A stretch of 64,000 nucleotides of DNA from CAVYHJ01 sp963768165 [NCBI: uncultured bacterium]. GTDB lineage: Bacteria > UBP4 > UBA4092. This document shows positions 51,403 through 60,297 of the stretch, piece after piece (position 1 is the first letter of the stretch; the number at the start of each line of letters is the position of its first letter). The notes under the pieces were generated by a model. That model ran no database searches. It saw only the letters and a program-made list of their open reading frames with translations, and was not told where the DNA came from. The stretch covers positions 682,001 through 746,000 of the forward strand of contig CAVYHJ010000026.1 of the NCBI GenBank assembly GCA_963768165.1. Reading direction: 5' to 3'. The translations under genes were made by a program, and so were the position numbers.

Positions 51403-52263
51403 TTATTGGTTTTGGAGAGACATCCCTGTTCTCTGCAACATAATGTCCTGAATATGACTGTCAAACTTTTGCAGCCATTGTTGAATCTCCTGGGACATGG
51501 TCATCATTCCCAACACTTGATCTTCTGGAATTTCAGTAAAGTTCATTGTGCGGTTTTCTATCAACCGGAGGGATTCATAAAATCCTGCCATCTGCCAAAA
51601 CACCTGTTGAAAATCGTGGGATGTCCAAGTCAAATCAATCGGCGGTTGGGGTAAACCAAGTACCCTCTTCTTCTTTTTGCGAGATGATTCCACAGCCGGT
51701 TTGCGTGCCGCTTGTTCCGACAGTGCCGTCCGATAATACATCTCACCAGCCTCAACCTGTTTCTTTAAATCATCATCTAAGCCTTGTAATTGTAGGAATT
51801 TATAGATTTCTTTTGGATGTCTTTTAAAGATTCTACCAGCCTCCTCATAGAATAATTCGCCATCGGGCGAAATACTCTTTTCTTCTGTTTTAGGTCCCAT
51901 CTTGATGAGACCATACTTTTGTTCCCACAAGCATTTTCGTTGGACGAGCAATTCGCACATCTCGATGGCGTTAAAGTCCTTGCGTTTCAGGTTTTCCTCC
52001 ATCGAAATATCGAATTGTTCCAAGGTATCTTTGGGTTGGAGAACGGTGATGGGAACTTCCGTCCAACCTAACGCCTCCGCCGTTTTCAATCTCCGAAACC
52101 CGGCAATCAATTCATACGGCGGTTGGGCACTTGCGCCCAAGTCCCTGACGACAATGGGATGAATCATCCCATAGGTTTGCAGAGTTTGTTTCAACTCCTC
52201 CTGATTCCCCGGATCAATCCGGTGACTGGTCGAGACCGAAATCTCGCTAATCTTTGCTTTCAT
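51403..52263 (-). CDS. ParB-like nuclease-domain protein
   Basis: 286 aa from the ATG at 52261-52263, which follows AAAGGAGG closely; an in-frame ATG at 52359 is rejected. The N-terminal ParB/Srx-like domain includes the box GFRRLKTAEALGW and the ENLKRKD segment; a helix-turn-helix-like region follows. There is no ParA neighbour, and its C-terminal third has KKKKRV and predicted helices. It is probably an orphan chromosomal or plasmid-derived regulator, not a partition protein. Confidence 0.75.
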   Translation of the reverse strand: MKAKISEISVSTSHRIDPGNQEELKQTLQTYGMIHPIVVRDLGASAQPPYELIAGFRRLKTAEALGWTEVPITVLQPKDTLEQFDISMEENLKRKDFNAIEMCELLVQRKCLWEQKYGLIKMGPKTEEKSISPDGELFYEEAGRIFKRHPKEIYKFLQLQGLDDDLKKQVEAGEMYYRTALSEQAARKPAVESSRKKKKRVLGLPQPPIDLTWTSHDFQQVFWQMAGFYESLRLIENRTMNFTEIPEDQVLGMMTMSQEIQQWLQKFDSHIQDIMLQRTGMSLQNQ

Positions 52264-52370
52264 AAACCTTTCCTCCTTTAGGATAGTTTGTAAGGAAAAG
52301 TTTATGGCTCTTTTTCCAATCCCACTGTCCACTCCATCATGGAAATGGTAAGCACTCAACTTGGTTCGCT

Positions 52371-52409
52371 CTTGTAAGCGGAATTGAAAATAACAATTCC
52401 GCTTACAAG
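52371..52409. repeat. Perfect 16-bp palindrome upstream of the ParB-like gene
   Basis: CTTGTAAGCGGAATTG (52371-52386) and CAATTCCGCTTACAAG (52394-52409) are exact reverse complements around a 7-nt AAAATAA loop. Neither side has a T-run. It lies in the gap between the small membrane protein gene and the ParB-like gene. Confidence 0.9.
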
Positions 52410-52434
52410 ACGAAAGAAAAAGAAGAAATTGGGG

Positions 52435-52761
52435 TTATTTTAGGGGGTTGCGACCTTGGGCAAAATAGTATAATGGAGCCAATCCGGCAACCAACATGGC
52501 TAACCAAAACACCCGTTGAGAATTCTCTTTAAAGGTTCGTTTGGAAAAATCGGCATACATCCAGATGGAAAGAACGATATGAAGACCAAAGACAATACCA
52601 TAAATGAATATAAAAGAAAGGATATTTTCGGTGAGAAAGGTTGTGTCATAGGGCGGAAAAAAAGCATTAAAAAAATCAACCACGAGTTTCACAATGTAAT
52701 AAATAGCGAATAGGGTATAGAGTGCAATCAGGATATCCACTATCCAGCGTAACACTTTCAT
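52435..52761 (-). CDS. Small three-helix membrane protein
   Basis: 108 aa with three hydrophobic segments (about 8-30, 45-70 and 82-100) and a C-terminus FAQGRNPLK. No family recognised. The N-terminus has a typical start MKVLRW. Confidence 0.55.
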   Translation of the reverse strand: MKVLRWIVDILIALYTLFAIYYIVKLVVDFFNAFFPPYDTTFLTENILSFIFIYGIVFGLHIVLSIWMYADFSKRTFKENSQRVFWLAMLVAGLAPLYYFAQGRNPLK

Positions 52762-52800
52762 GATAGCTCTATCTTAACAGAAAAAAACGACTGGCAATTA

Positions 52801-53376
52801 TTAAACCGCGGCAGGTTGGGCTTTTTTTAAATCGTAGGCCATAATGACGAAATCGTGAGGTTTTCCTTCGACATCAATCACATGTTGTTCAATACGGGCG
52901 ATTTGCGAGAATCCGACATGTTCAAAGGCACGGATGGCGGTTTCTTGTTCCGCCATAAATTCTGCGTCCAGCATTTCCAATCCGATTTGTTTGGCCAGTT
53001 CAATCAATTCTTTGAGCATATTGGAAGCCAATCCCCGATGACGGAAATCCGGATGAATGACCACCCGGGTTTTGGCAATATGTTGCATCCATGACCGTTG
53101 CAACAAATGGAGGGTGGCATCACCGACAATTTTGTTTTCATGGAGGGCTAACAAGGGGAACACACTTTCATAATAAATCGAGTTACACCAGGATTCCACC
53201 ACGGATTTTTCAAACACATTATCTTTTAAAAAAAGCCGGTCATTATCGGGAATGGCTTGAAAAAAATTCCACAGTAATTCTTTATCGTCTTTTTTTAGCG
53301 GACGTAAAACAACTTTAAATCCATCTCGCAATGTTAAATTTATGGGATACCGATTGGTAATTAACTCCGAAATCAT
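52801..53376 (-). CDS. GNAT-family N-acetyltransferase
   Basis: 191 aa. The acetyl-CoA loop HRGLASNMLKELIELAKQIG (R/Q-x-x-G-x-G/A type, about 118-137) and AIRAFEHVGFSQIARIE are GNAT motifs. The substrate is unknown; the N-terminal FKVVLRPLKKDD resembles protein acetyltransferases of the Pat-like group. Confidence 0.88.
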   Translation of the reverse strand: MISELITNRYPINLTLRDGFKVVLRPLKKDDKELLWNFFQAIPDNDRLFLKDNVFEKSVVESWCNSIYYESVFPLLALHENKIVGDATLHLLQRSWMQHIAKTRVVIHPDFRHRGLASNMLKELIELAKQIGLEMLDAEFMAEQETAIRAFEHVGFSQIARIEQHVIDVEGKPHDFVIMAYDLKKAQPAAV

Positions 53377-53628
53377 GCCGACCTCCTTGAATTTAGACCT
53401 AAGAAAATCTTAACAGAACCAACGGGTTGGATGCAAGTAGTATAAGACCAGGATTTTCCCGTTTTTTAAACTCCATACTTTTTGAAAACCCTTTTCTAAT
53501 TTTTAAAAGACTGAAAAAGCATTGAATTTATTGATGTTTTCAAGTTATGGGAAAGAGTTCCCCATTTTTTAAGCCTTTAATCCAGTCTTTTTGAAACTTA
53601 CCTTCAAAGTTAGTAGGTTAAGAAAATG
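53377..53628. other. Intergenic region, nothing recognised
   Basis: AT-rich; only a weak inverted repeat (TTGAAAAC with GTTTTCAA near 53475-53545) is seen. Confidence 0.4.
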
Positions 53629-55908
53629 CTATTTCATCACCTTCACCAACACTACTCCATGAGAGTTCACCCGGGTCTCAAAAGATTTATCAAAAACACC
53701 GAGATTCTTTTGTCTCCATAAATCCCTGACGGTTTGAGGACTTTGAATTTTCAAATCATTCAATTGCAGAGTGATTTTTTGGTCGGTATCACTCAGATTG
53801 AATAACCCGACAGCTTTAGACCCGTCTTCTAAATCCTTGGCCCAGATTTCAATATCCCCTTTTTGGTAAACAGGTGTTGCTTGTTTCCCCAAGGAATCCT
53901 GGTCAATTTCCAATACTTCTTCATTGGTCAACAAGTTAAGGGTAAAATCATCCAACTTGGTCAAGTCACAACCCAATAATAACGGAGCCGATAATAAACA
54001 CCATAAACTGACATGGGTATATTGTTCATCTGCGGACAACCGGGTGGGACGTATGGAGGGACCCCATCCTACATAACCCACAATCATCATATCCGGGTCA
54101 TTCCAATGGCCGGGTTTGGCATAGGGCGCATGAGACCCTTGATTGAAACCGATATTCTTTAAACTCTCCCAGTTGTCCTGGATATCACCGGTAGTCCGCC
54201 AGAGGTTACCCCCGACATCGGCACCCCATTCCCAGACATTACCCATTCCATATTGGCATAAACTATACACGATATCCCGGTTAACTTTATCCAATTCTGT
54301 TTGCATAACCCGGTAAGGTTTTTGATACCCTTCCAAAGTCTCACCCAAATCGTTCTGATAGGAACACCAGTCATATTTAATATAGTCCACTCCCCAATTC
54401 GCCCAAGTTTGTGCATCCTGCCCTTCATGTTGGAACGAACCAAGGTAACCCGCGCAGGTCTTTGGGCCGGGAGAGGAATAAATGCCAAATTTAAACCCGT
54501 TGCTGTGGAGATAACCCGACAAAGCTTTTATATCGGGGAATTTCTCATTCGGGACAATCAACCCTTCCGATGTCCTCTCCGGTGCTTCCCACCCGTCATC
54601 AATATTGATATAAGTCCAACCATGGTCACCTAACCCGCTGGAAATCATGGAACTCATGGCATTCCTCACTTTTTCATCATTGACACTTGTTCCCCATACA
54701 TTCCAACTATTCCAACCCATCGGTGGGGTCAAGGCAATAGTATCTCCTATCTTTAATCTCAATATTCTGGAATCCTGTCCTTGTTGATTCTTGGCAGTAA
54801 TATGTAAGTCATATTCCCCGGGGTTATCAATCGAACCGGTCAATACTCCTTTTTGTTCATCCAATTTCGTTCCTAGTGGTAAATCCTTTATGGAATAGGT
54901 AATCGGTTTCTTCCCGGTAGATGTCAACCGGAATAAAATAGGCCTGCCTGGCCGGGCTCCAAACACCTTCGGTCCGGTTATCCTGGGACTATCTCCCGGT
55001 TTGGGAGTCAGGATATAAGGTGTGGTTTCATTGGCACTAATTGATTGTTTAGTTTTGGTTTCGGTAAATGTATAATCCACCTTGTAAGGTTGGTTGATGA
55101 CCCCTTGAAATTCATACGACTGGGTATAAAATGAATTCCTTTTCACTTCCATATCCCAACTCTTTTGGAATACCGGTTTGGAATCATTCATTGATTCAAC
55201 AACAATTTCTATTTTCCCCTGGATATCCAAGGAAGGTTGATTGTTCCTCACATTAATCGATTTACTAATTATCCCTTTTTCCGCAGCAAATGGGGTTTGA
55301 TGAATATTCAGGGATAGAACATCGCTAATCTGAATCATCCTGATTTCCGGTATCTGGCTGTATACTCCCCCAACCCCGCCGGTATCTAAAACCCGGATAG
55401 CTAATATATTTTCTTTATCCCATCGGATTCTCGGGTCATTGGTATTCAATATATATTTCCGGTCCCTATCATAATATGTCCTTTGCGGAGGGAAACTGCC
55501 CATGATGGTTGTATCCCCGGGTAAGGCAGTAATGCAATTTTGCCCCATAAATTGGCCATTTAAAAAGGTCTGGTCGAAATCATCAATTTTTCCCAGGATA
55601 AATTGTAATTGCTCTTTGAAAAAAACTTTCTTTTTGAGGGAAGCCGGCAAAATGAATTTAATCCGGTACCAGGCATACCCGTTATATTTTTCCAAATCAG
55701 GGTATTGCACTTGCCACACCTTATCCGGCCGAATATCCCGCCAATTGGAATCATCAAACTTGGGGTCTGCCCATTGGGGATTATCCCCTTTTATAAACTT
55801 CCACCCTTTCCCCAGAGTAATAACATTCTCCTCTTTCGCCAAAGATTGGCTTACTACCAGCAGAAATATTGCTAAACATAAACCTAATGCAATTTCTTTT
55901 ATTTTCAT
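53629..55908 (-). CDS. Secreted GH27 alpha-galactosidase with N-terminal sugar-binding module
   Basis: 759 aa. A signal peptide (about 1-24) precedes a beta-sandwich (about 30-205; KFDDSNWRD, FDQTFLNGQFMG, LAIRVLDTGGVGG), an Ig-like linker (about 290-390, VFGARPGRPILF) and a GH27 domain (about 395-690). Catalytic features: PPMGWNSWN, the nucleophile D513 in YIKYDWC and an acid/base Asp in RTTGDIQDNW. A C-terminal beta-domain follows. It would release alpha-galactose from side chains. It is leftward and 279 bp after the GH2 gene on the same strand. Confidence 0.92.
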   Translation of the reverse strand: MKIKEIALGLCLAIFLLVVSQSLAKEENVITLGKGWKFIKGDNPQWADPKFDDSNWRDIRPDKVWQVQYPDLEKYNGYAWYRIKFILPASLKKKVFFKEQLQFILGKIDDFDQTFLNGQFMGQNCITALPGDTTIMGSFPPQRTYYDRDRKYILNTNDPRIRWDKENILAIRVLDTGGVGGVYSQIPEIRMIQISDVLSLNIHQTPFAAEKGIISKSINVRNNQPSLDIQGKIEIVVESMNDSKPVFQKSWDMEVKRNSFYTQSYEFQGVINQPYKVDYTFTETKTKQSISANETTPYILTPKPGDSPRITGPKVFGARPGRPILFRLTSTGKKPITYSIKDLPLGTKLDEQKGVLTGSIDNPGEYDLHITAKNQQGQDSRILRLKIGDTIALTPPMGWNSWNVWGTSVNDEKVRNAMSSMISSGLGDHGWTYINIDDGWEAPERTSEGLIVPNEKFPDIKALSGYLHSNGFKFGIYSSPGPKTCAGYLGSFQHEGQDAQTWANWGVDYIKYDWCSYQNDLGETLEGYQKPYRVMQTELDKVNRDIVYSLCQYGMGNVWEWGADVGGNLWRTTGDIQDNWESLKNIGFNQGSHAPYAKPGHWNDPDMMIVGYVGWGPSIRPTRLSADEQYTHVSLWCLLSAPLLLGCDLTKLDDFTLNLLTNEEVLEIDQDSLGKQATPVYQKGDIEIWAKDLEDGSKAVGLFNLSDTDQKITLQLNDLKIQSPQTVRDLWRQKNLGVFDKSFETRVNSHGVVLVKVMK

Positions 55909-56023
55909 TATTACTACTCCTTTGAATAATATGAATTTAATCTTTAATTATTTCCACCAGATGGCTTGTACTGTTATACAAGGATAACGGTTTCTCAAAC
56001 TCTATCTTCATCACGGTAACATG

Positions 56024-56073
56024 GGTATCCAACTCCACCCACTCTTGCAACAAATATCCTTGTCCTCTCTCTT
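56024..56073 (-). pseudogene. Remnant of an IS5-like transposase N-terminus
   Basis: On the minus strand it encodes ERGQGYLLQEWVELDT, matching EKGQGHLLQGWMELDT of the transposase at 49979-50956. DNA similarity is confined to this stretch, with no inverted repeat nearby. It is the relic of a related, deleted element between two glycosidase genes. Confidence 0.75.
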
Positions 56074-56187
56074 GAAAGGATTTATTAATACTGATATCCT
56101 TTGCGACAGAATACCTATAACAGGAAGTTTTATTTGATGAAGATTATCTGATAAAACCAACTTCAAAACAATGAGTCAAAGAAAGTC

Positions 56188-59043
56188 TTAAGGCACTACC
56201 GGTCGCGGGGTACTTTTTTCCGTTGGGATGGTCGATACCGCTTTTTCCAACCCCGGTGAGGTAGCTGTCAATTCCATGACACCCGGCTGTTGGGCGGATT
56301 GAAGAATGACCTGTGCCAGACCGTTAAACACTTGTCGTTTCCAGAGCAATGGTTTGGGTGGCGAGAGAGTCTCTAACCAAACTCCTTTTCCTACTCCCCC
56401 GGGTCCGGTAATATTCTTAACAATGACAGCAAGACTATTTTTTCCATCATGTAATTGGTCGGAGATATCAAAGGTATACTCCCGATTCCAGTCTCGGGTC
56501 TCGCCAATCTTTTTTCCATTTAGATAAATCCAACCCAAATCATCAATTTGTCCAAAATGAATGATGGCTTTCCCCCCGGTAAATTCTTTTTGGGATAAAT
56601 CTATCGTAGTTCTATACACCGCCACGGCATATTCTTTGTTCATAAGTGGAGATCCTTCCACAGAGACTTTTTCCCAATCCGCATCGTTATAATTTTCCGC
56701 TATTTCAGGCCGGTCTGTTTCATTCTCGACCATCTTCATCTTCCAATTTTCTATCATCTGCTTCTTTATATCGGTAGCGGGGATGTATCGGTCAGGTTCA
56801 TGGCTGCTGGGATCACCGTTTCCGACTCCCAGTAAATGTCCCGCCGCATTTGTTTCAAAGCTGATTTCATTATCCGCCGTTGGCACTATTCTTCCTTGTG
56901 CGTCAACCACCGCGACGGTGATCATACTCACATCTTCTCCGTCCGCGTTAATGACTTTTCTATCTGGTATTAGTTTTACACCTACGGGAGTCCCCGTTGT
57001 TTCCACTTTGGACTGGGCTATTTCTTTTCCCGCTTTATATCCTTTGGCTAATAAAGTCCCCGGTTCGTATTTAACTTTCCAATCCAGATGAGAATTAAGG
57101 GGCATAATTTGTCTTCCCATACTTTTGCCATTTAGGAATAATTCGACTTCATCACAATTGGAATAACAGGTAACCTGGATTTCCTGGCCTTCTTTCCCCG
57201 GCCAATTCCAATGAGGAAGTAGATGCAATACCGTTTGTTGATTCCACCAGGATTGATAATAGTAAAAATTATCCTTGGGAAACCCGCAGGTATCCATAAT
57301 TCCAAAATGTGAATTGATACAGGGCCACTCATAGGGTGACGGCTCTCCGCGATAATCAAATCCCGTCCAGACAAATCCACCTGATAACCAGGGTCGTTTT
57401 GCAAAAAAAGTCCACCATTCTTCCGACGTATTTCCCCATGGAATACTATTAACCATATACGATGGTACATAACCGCGAGTTTTATCAATGGCATAGACAC
57501 CCCGAGTGGAAACATGACTGGCTTGTTCAGAACCGACTTCGCATTGTTCCGGATGTGCTTTTCGATAGTTATCTATAGCCCATAGAAAATAATTCCAACC
57601 CCGTACATCAATCACTTCATCGACCCCTTCATAATCCGGGTAATTGGCGGCATAGGTACAGAGTCGAGAGGAATCCAAACGATGTGCCAATCCTTGCATT
57701 CTTTCTGCAATTTGTCGCCCCGTAGGACTGCCTTGGAGTCCTTCCTCATTCCCAATGGACCAAAGGATAACGCTGGGATGATTACGATCCCGCTGGATCA
57801 TTCGTTCTAATTGACTCAGCGCTTCCGGTCCGGTGCCAAAATCTCTGGTTTCATCCATTACCAACATCCCCAATTCGTCACAAGCATCCAAAAGTTCGGG
57901 AGTTGGAGGGTTATGTGAAGTACGATAGGCATTGCAGCCCATTTCTTTCAATCGTTCAATGCGGTAATATTGCACCCGGTCCGGTAAGGCCGAACCAACA
58001 CCCGCATGATCCTGATGATTGCAAGTTCCTTTTAAAACCACAGGTTTTCCATTCAATAAGAATCCTTGGTCTTTATCAAAGACAATCGTGCGAATTCCAA
58101 ACTTGGTTTCATAGTTATCCAATAGTTTTTCTTTTTGGGTAACCCGTGAAATAATTTTATAAAGATACGGTGATTCCAATGACCAGAGAATTGGTTTTTG
58201 GAAAATAATCTTCTGTTGAACTTCGCGTTGTTCTCCCGGTTGAAGAGTTATTGATCCGGTGACAATTTCAGCTTTCGATTTCCCTTCGGCATCTACCAAG
58301 TTGGAGTGGAGATCAAATTCAGCCGGTTTATTACCGTCATTGTTCAAAGTCGTTCGCAGGGTAACTTCCGCGGTATTATCCTTTGGAACAGCTGTTACAA
58401 AAGTCCCCCAATGACCGATATGCACCGGAGAGGTTTTGACCAACCAGACATGCCGATAGATTCCGGCTCCTTCGTAAAACCAACCTTCATTGGAAGTCGC
58501 ATCTACGCGAACTGTGACTTCGTTGCGTTTGCCATAATTAAGGACTTCTGTAATATCAAAATAAAAACCGGAATAACCACTTTCATTCCGACCCAAATAA
58601 ATACCATTGACCCAAACACGGCAATCACGAAATACGCCGTCAAATTCCAGGAAAATCCGTTTGCCTTGATCCGTATCCGGAATCTCAAAACTTCGGCGAT
58701 ACCAACCGATGGATGTTTCTGGAAAAGAACCGCCGACAGGTTTAAATCCATGACTACCATCGGCGTTTTGATCAAACGGCAATTCCACAGCCCAGTCATG
58801 AGGCAGATTTACAGTCCGCCAAAGTGCATCAATATATCCCGGACGGGGCGCGCCTTGGAAGCCGTTTGTTTTGCCGAACCATAACCCTCCACCCGCGTGA
58901 GGATCTTTGGTAATATCTGTATTTCCAAATGCAAATTTCCAACCATAATCAAACAATAACCGCTCACGATTCATAGAAACCTCCGAATGGGATTGGGTAT
59001 AAAGAGATATTACTAAAATAGTAAAAATAGTACAGACTTTCAT
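56188..59043 (-). CDS. Secreted GH2 beta-galactosidase/glucuronidase-type glycosidase
   Basis: 951 aa. Signal peptide (about 1-20); GH2 sugar-binding domain (about 25-210), Ig-like domain (about 215-310), TIM barrel (about 315-600) and DUF4982-like C-terminal domains. The acid/base E433 in GNEEG and nucleophile E506 in GSEQA are present. An extra beta-sandwich resembling the module of the GH27 enzyme is inserted near 790-900 (YNDADWEKVSVEG...GWIYLNGKKIG). Release of beta-galactose or similar is likely; the exact substrate is unproven. Confidence 0.92.
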   Translation of the reverse strand: MKVCTIFTILVISLYTQSHSEVSMNRERLLFDYGWKFAFGNTDITKDPHAGGGLWFGKTNGFQGAPRPGYIDALWRTVNLPHDWAVELPFDQNADGSHGFKPVGGSFPETSIGWYRRSFEIPDTDQGKRIFLEFDGVFRDCRVWVNGIYLGRNESGYSGFYFDITEVLNYGKRNEVTVRVDATSNEGWFYEGAGIYRHVWLVKTSPVHIGHWGTFVTAVPKDNTAEVTLRTTLNNDGNKPAEFDLHSNLVDAEGKSKAEIVTGSITLQPGEQREVQQKIIFQKPILWSLESPYLYKIISRVTQKEKLLDNYETKFGIRTIVFDKDQGFLLNGKPVVLKGTCNHQDHAGVGSALPDRVQYYRIERLKEMGCNAYRTSHNPPTPELLDACDELGMLVMDETRDFGTGPEALSQLERMIQRDRNHPSVILWSIGNEEGLQGSPTGRQIAERMQGLAHRLDSSRLCTYAANYPDYEGVDEVIDVRGWNYFLWAIDNYRKAHPEQCEVGSEQASHVSTRGVYAIDKTRGYVPSYMVNSIPWGNTSEEWWTFFAKRPWLSGGFVWTGFDYRGEPSPYEWPCINSHFGIMDTCGFPKDNFYYYQSWWNQQTVLHLLPHWNWPGKEGQEIQVTCYSNCDEVELFLNGKSMGRQIMPLNSHLDWKVKYEPGTLLAKGYKAGKEIAQSKVETTGTPVGVKLIPDRKVINADGEDVSMITVAVVDAQGRIVPTADNEISFETNAAGHLLGVGNGDPSSHEPDRYIPATDIKKQMIENWKMKMVENETDRPEIAENYNDADWEKVSVEGSPLMNKEYAVAVYRTTIDLSQKEFTGGKAIIHFGQIDDLGWIYLNGKKIGETRDWNREYTFDISDQLHDGKNSLAVIVKNITGPGGVGKGVWLETLSPPKPLLWKRQVFNGLAQVILQSAQQPGVMELTATSPGLEKAVSTIPTEKSTPRPVVP

Positions 59044-59189
59044 ACATCTATCCTTCCTTTGATTTTGATATTGTTAATTTATGTCAATTTGAGGTAATAT
59101 AACTGTCGCAGTAATATTACTATAAAAAATAACCCTTGTCCATATATCATATTTGGACTCTTGGGAAAGAAAGGATACTGTTAGATATT

Positions 59190-60233
59190 ATGAAAAAATA
59201 TATAATTAAGAATCGTCTATTTCTCACGCTCACTATTCTTCCGGTCACATTTTTTATTTTGCAACTCATTGGGTGCACACAAAAAGAACAAGGTTCCTCT
59301 ACAGGAAACAGTTCCGGAGAAAAAATTAAAATTGGCTTTTTAGTCAAACAGCCTGAAGAACCCTGGTTTCAGAATGAGTGGAAATTTGCACAACAGGCAG
59401 CGGATAAAGACGGCTTTGTACTCATTAAGATTGGTGCTACCGATGGAGAGAAAGTATTGTCTGCCATTGATAATCTAGCGGCCCAGGGGGCCAAAGGATT
59501 TGTCATTTGTACACCGGATGTGCGGTTAGGTCCTGCCATCGTCAACAAAGCCAAAGCGCTTAATCTGAAATTGCTCAGTGTGGATGACCAGTTTATCGGA
59601 TCCGACGGCAAGTTTATGGAAGAGGTGCATCATCTGGGAATATCAGCCAAAGATATCGGGAAATCCGTGGGCAAAGCCCTCTATGATGAAATGCAGAAAC
59701 GGAAATGGAACACGAACGAAACAGCGGTATGTGCGGTAACCTTTGAAGAATTAAATACCGCCAAAGAACGGACTGACGGCGCCATGGAAGCCTTGATATC
59801 TGCCGGGTTTCCAAAGGATAAAATCTATAAAGCCCCCCAAAAAACTTCTGATATTCCCGGTGCTTTTGATGCTGTGAATGTATTACTAACCCAACATCCT
59901 AAAGTAAAACATTGGTTGATCTGTGGAATGAATGACAATGCAGTGCTGGGAGCCGTTCGTGCTATGGAGGGAAGGGGTTTTAAGGCGCAGGACGTTATTG
60001 GAATCGGGATCAATGGCACCGATTGCAAAGCGGAATTCGAAAAAAAAGAACCGACCGGTTTTTTTGCCTCGATTCTTCTTACACCCAAACTTCATGGATA
60101 TGAGACCGCGGACTATATGTATAAATGGATTAAGGACGGTGTAGAACCCCCCAAGATTACCTATACGACAGGGATACTCATAAATCGAGATACTTATAAA
60201 ACCATTATGAAAGAACAGGGTTTGCTCGATTAA
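59190..60233 (+). CDS. araF: Sugar-binding lipoprotein, AraF-like
   Basis: 347 aa from the ATG at 59190; the TTG at 59136 is less likely because the lipoprotein signal starts here. The lipobox ends LIGC (C29). The rest is a type I periplasmic binding protein of the arabinose/galactose group (KIGFLVKQPEEPWFQNEW, VKHWLICGMNDNAVLGAVRA, IGINGTDC). It is divergent from the GH2 gene and first in a transporter operon. Ligand is an inference; arabinose or galactose fit. Confidence 0.85.
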   Translation: MKKYIIKNRLFLTLTILPVTFFILQLIGCTQKEQGSSTGNSSGEKIKIGFLVKQPEEPWFQNEWKFAQQAADKDGFVLIKIGATDGEKVLSAIDNLAAQGAKGFVICTPDVRLGPAIVNKAKALNLKLLSVDDQFIGSDGKFMEEVHHLGISAKDIGKSVGKALYDEMQKRKWNTNETAVCAVTFEELNTAKERTDGAMEALISAGFPKDKIYKAPQKTSDIPGAFDAVNVLLTQHPKVKHWLICGMNDNAVLGAVRAMEGRGFKAQDVIGIGINGTDCKAEFEKKEPTGFFASILLTPKLHGYETADYMYKWIKDGVEPPKITYTTGILINRDTYKTIMKEQGLLD

Positions 60234-60297
60234 CCAAATTTCTTGTCTAATTATCGAATAATTTATTTTTCATCAATGAGAAGTAGAAATATGCGCC

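Noticed and set aside
58306-58884. Open frame antisense to the GH2 gene
   Set aside because: It is a shadow frame; the opposing frame has the complete GH2 motifs.
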